From Xanthobacteraceae bacterium (GTDB lineage Bacteria > Pseudomonadota > Alphaproteobacteria > Rhizobiales > Xanthobacteraceae), in NCBI GenBank assembly GCA_025929595.1, contig JAICQA010000139.1, forward strand, positions 1-7,008: a stretch of DNA of 7,008 bases. Direction: 5' to 3'. The notes beneath the pieces were generated by a model. The model saw only the letters and a program-made list of their open reading frames with translations, did no database searches and was not told where the DNA came from. Made by a program: the position numbers and the translations under genes. Below, piece after piece: positions 4,207-7,008 of the stretch. The stretch's first letter is position 1; each line of letters starts with the position of its first letter.

Positions 4207-7008
4207 TCAATTACTCTCCGGCCGATAAACCGGCGGCAGCGGCTTGATGTCGAGCGCCGGCGGCAAAGGCGGCAGCGCGTAGCGCGGTTCACTCACTTTC
4301 GGCCGCGCTTGCGGTGACGGCATCACGGAAATCGGCGGTGCGGCTGGATTGGGCGGTGTCAGCGGCGGTACGACCGCAACCGGGTTCGGCGCCCGTGGCT
4401 CCTCCGCCCGCGGTTGCAAAGGCGGCAGCGCACGGTCGCGTTCCTCGATGCGTTTCGTTTCGCGCTCCATCGCGCGCAATGTGATCGCATTCGCAAGCGC
4501 CGCCGCCTCGATCCCGCGCTCGATGGAGCCGACCGGCCCGCTCCAGCGGATCGTTGCGCCCGGCCGCATCGCCGCCGCCTCGATTTCGAGTTCGAGCGAC
4601 GCATCTAGCGTGAGCTTCGCGATATCGAAATTCCCTTCCGCCGAAACCTGGGCCGTTCCGACGTCTGCCCGAGCGGAGACAATGCGCGCATTGCCGCCCG
4701 CGACGACGATCGGTGCTTCGATCTTGCTGATCCTAAGTGAGCCTTCCGCAAGCGCGGGCGAGAGTGCCGCGATCACTGCGATCTCGTCGCGCGGCTCGGA
4801 CTTTTCTTCGGCCGCAAAGACCGCACCGACCGCACCCGGATCGGCGCGGTCGATCTCAAGCCCTTCGATCGCGAGCGTCCCCTGACCCGCGAGGCTGGCG
4901 GCGATCGCGGCCGGCGTGACGCCGCTGCCCGCCACGCTCAGGGTCATCGTGCCGCGTCCGCGCATCTCCGACTTCTTTTCATCCGCCACGAGAACGCTGG
5001 CGATATCGAAGCCCTTAAGCGAAGCGCGCCCGTCGAAAGCGACCGACCGGCCGCGCACGAAATTGGCATGACCCGCGAGCTTGCCGCCGGCATAATCGCC
5101 GGAGAATTCCTCAATTGCCACGCTGTTCGGCGCGAGCCGCAGCCGGAATTTGGACTTGGTTGCCGCAAGCCCGCCCGGCAGGCCGAGGTGATCGACATTC
5201 ATCTCGACGACACCGGTCACGTCGCTCAACGGCGCCGGACCGAACCGCACCGTCGGCCAATAGCCGATCCCGCCGCGCGCCTGGCCGACTGACGCCGCGA
5301 GGAGCGTTGCGACATTCATTTCGGTCGCCGTGAGTTTGCCGCCGATCACCGGCCGCAAGAGGGCGCTGGCCGTAAGCGCGCCGGTCAGCTTTGTGTCGCC
5401 AATCTGCAAGGCGATGTCGTCGAAACGGAAGCCGTTGGTATCGCGGCCGAAACGCCATCCGCCCTGTGCGCCGAGTGCGATGTGGCCGCTCGCCTGCGCC
5501 GCCGGCGCGATCAGCGGGCGGAGGTCGCTCGCCGTCACTTTCACGTTGAAGGAAGGTTCGATTCGCCCTTCTCCGTTGACCGCAAGCGTCCCATTCGCGG
5601 CGATCTCCGTACCCGGCGCAGTGAGCCGCGCGACCAGCGGGAGAACGCCCTTCTCTGGCTTCGACAGATCGATTTCGAGCGCGCCGCTGCCCGCCGACGG
5701 CAAGCCCGGTGACAAGCCGAACAGCACGGCGAGCGAGCCGGGATTGCGCGCCTCCAACGCAATATGACCTTCGGAAAGCTGATCGGTGAGCAGATCGACA
5801 CTCGCGGCAACCGTTGCGTCGAAGTCGCCGAGCGTGCCGGTTGCGTTTACTTCGATCCCCGCCGCGGACCCCGCGCCCGTCGCCTTACCGGATAGTTTCA
5901 TCGCGTTGCCCGATCCCGCGACGTAGCGCGCGAGCCGGGCCGGCTCCGCACCGAGATATTCGTGGACGATGGCGGCCATGCCGTCGGGGCGCGTGGTCGC
6001 AAGTTCGAATTCGATCGTGCCGCTTGGCCGCTCGACGGGCGCGGCGATCCGGCCGTTCGCTGTGACGCTCAGTCCGTCGAAATCTTCAACGGCGAGCTGA
6101 TTGATGGCGAGCCCTTCGCTGTCGCGCGACAGATCGAGATCGACACGCTTGAGCGGCCGCTCGAGCAGCCGCAACGAACTGCCCGCAAATTTGAGCTCGA
6201 GGTCGGCGCCGGCGGACTCCGCCCGCGCCCACTGCGCGAGCGGTTGCAAAAGATCGAGGTCGGCGCCGTTCGCCGTCAACGCCGCCTCGATCCGCGCCTG
6301 CTGCTTCCCCGCCGCCGGCACGAACGCCACGCTGCCGCCGAGCGTGGCCTCGGCGAGCGAAAATTCCAGCTCGTCGAAGCGTGTCTGCCCGTCGCGCCAC
6401 TCCACGCGCGCCGTGAGCCGAAGCGAACCCGTGTCTTTCAGCGCAGCAGCGCCCGCCCCGAACGCCCAGCGCAACAGCGCGCCGCCGTCTTCGGCTTGCA
6501 CCGACGCGCGGCCCGAAAAGCGCGGGCCGCCGGTCTGACCGCCCGACGCGACGATTTTCCCGCGCCCCGGCAGGGACACCGCTTCAAAATGTTCGAGCGC
6601 GAGCGCGTTCTCGCGCAACCGGAACGCGGCCCTTACGTCGCGCATCGTGCCGCCGGCGGCGGCCACCGCCTCACTTGCAAGGCTGATGCGGCCCCGCAGC
6701 GGCAGGCCGTCGAACAGCGCGACCATTTCCTGCAACGGAGCGATGGCCGCGGGCAGGCCCTTCGACGCGTCGCTTCCCGCCGCGAGGTCGAGATCGAGCC
6801 GCCGCGCCGACAGAGTCCCGTCGATCTTCCCGCCGGGCCAGGGTTCGAATTCGAGCTTGCCTGCGACGTCTGTGGCGGCTGCGTCCTTGCCGAAGGAAAG
6901 TTGAAGCGCTTCGAGCTCGACCCTGGCCTCCGAAGCCTTGGTGTTGGCCGTGAGTTGCCACGGCGTACCGTCGGCAGCGGTCACCGGCGGGCGGTGCGTC
7001 GCGATCAG
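4207..7008 (-). CDS. AsmA-family envelope protein, C-terminal 933 residues (N-terminus outside window)
   Basis: The frame is open to the window edge, so the visible 933 residues lack the N-terminus. The protein shows the alternating, glycine-rich beta-strand pattern of the AsmA/TamB group, long periplasmic proteins thought to bridge the envelope and help lipid transport or outer-membrane balance. The AsmA C-terminal signature is visible in GRGTMTLSVAGSGVTPAAIA, ASLAGQGTLAIEGLEIDRAD and GNFDIAKLTLDASLELE. It ends in a helix-like ANAITLRAMERETKRIEERD segment. The last 75 residues (from about 4434 down to 4210) are one-third proline and probably disordered. No membrane helix is visible in this part; the family's usual N-terminal anchor would lie beyond 7008. 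An internal GTG at 6984 opens a frame but is not the real start. The gene converges on folA. The specific subfamily is not clear. Confidence 0.85.
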   Translation of the reverse strand: MIATHRPPVTAADGTPWQLTANTKASEARVELEALQLSFGKDAAATDVAGKLEFEPWPGGKIDGTLSARRLDLDLAAGSDASKGLPAAIAPLQEMVALFDGLPLRGRISLASEAVAAAGGTMRDVRAAFRLRENALALEHFEAVSLPGRGKIVASGGQTGGPRFSGRASVQAEDGGALLRWAFGAGAAALKDTGSLRLTARVEWRDGQTRFDELEFSLAEATLGGSVAFVPAAGKQQARIEAALTANGADLDLLQPLAQWARAESAGADLELKFAGSSLRLLERPLKRVDLDLSRDSEGLAINQLAVEDFDGLSVTANGRIAAPVERPSGTIEFELATTRPDGMAAIVHEYLGAEPARLARYVAGSGNAMKLSGKATGAGSAAGIEVNATGTLGDFDATVAASVDLLTDQLSEGHIALEARNPGSLAVLFGLSPGLPSAGSGALEIDLSKPEKGVLPLVARLTAPGTEIAANGTLAVNGEGRIEPSFNVKVTASDLRPLIAPAAQASGHIALGAQGGWRFGRDTNGFRFDDIALQIGDTKLTGALTASALLRPVIGGKLTATEMNVATLLAASVGQARGGIGYWPTVRFGPAPLSDVTGVVEMNVDHLGLPGGLAATKSKFRLRLAPNSVAIEEFSGDYAGGKLAGHANFVRGRSVAFDGRASLKGFDIASVLVADEKKSEMRGRGTMTLSVAGSGVTPAAIAASLAGQGTLAIEGLEIDRADPGAVGAVFAAEEKSEPRDEIAVIAALSPALAEGSLRISKIEAPIVVAGGNARIVSARADVGTAQVSAEGNFDIAKLTLDASLELEIEAAAMRPGATIRWSGPVGSIERGIEAAALANAITLRAMERETKRIEERDRALPPLQPRAEEPRAPNPVAVVPPLTPPNPAAPPISVMPSPQARPKVSEPRYALPPLPPALDIKPLPPVYRPESN

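Noticed and set aside
4349..4885. Plus-strand 178-codon serine/alanine-rich frame
   Set aside because: It lies wholly opposite the AsmA-family gene and is a low-complexity shadow of its codon bias.
6984..7008. GTG at 6984 as the start of the AsmA-family gene
   Set aside because: The frame stays open to the window edge, and the family needs an N-terminal membrane anchor that is missing here, so the true start lies outside.

Overview
This is a GC-rich window with no sign of recent foreign DNA. It comes from an alphaproteobacterium, most likely of the Hyphomicrobiales (Bradyrhizobium/Rhodopseudomonas-like). The strongest clue is a circularly permuted, two-piece tmRNA gene beside an alpha-type sspB. 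A DUF2336 protein, the SspB C-terminal tail and a palindromic dispersed repeat fit the same group. Assignment below order level is inference.

Layout. Positions 1-373 (minus strand) hold the N-terminal part of an exported gamma-glutamyltransferase, cut by the window edge. A divergent intergenic region (374-571) separates it from a DUF2336 helical-repeat protein (572-1702) and a RidA-family protein (1752-2141), both on the plus strand. The gap after ridA carries a remnant of a dispersed repeat and a small array of CTTGAA-type half-sites. A 56-residue membrane protein with two predicted helices follows (2353-2523).

The central block is ssrA (about 2577-2900). Its acceptor piece comes first, then an internal spacer hairpin, then the coding piece carrying the tag frame GNDNYAPVAQAA. 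Directly downstream is sspB (2944-3543), the adaptor that hands ssrA-tagged proteins to ClpXP. folA (dihydrofolate reductase, 3540-4055) overlaps sspB by four bases. The tag-encoding RNA and the adaptor that reads the tag are therefore neighbours, and the adaptor is translationally coupled to a folate enzyme.

After folA, a roughly 140-base element made of four hairpins fills the gap to a convergent gene. That gene (4207 to beyond 7008, minus strand) encodes a large AsmA-family envelope protein with a proline-rich C-terminal tail; its N-terminus lies outside the window.

I found no CRISPR array, transposase, phage gene or defence system. The items most worth a second look are the ssrA-sspB-folA cluster with its glycine resume codon, the small membrane protein, the CTTGAA array, and the palindromic repeat between the convergent genes.
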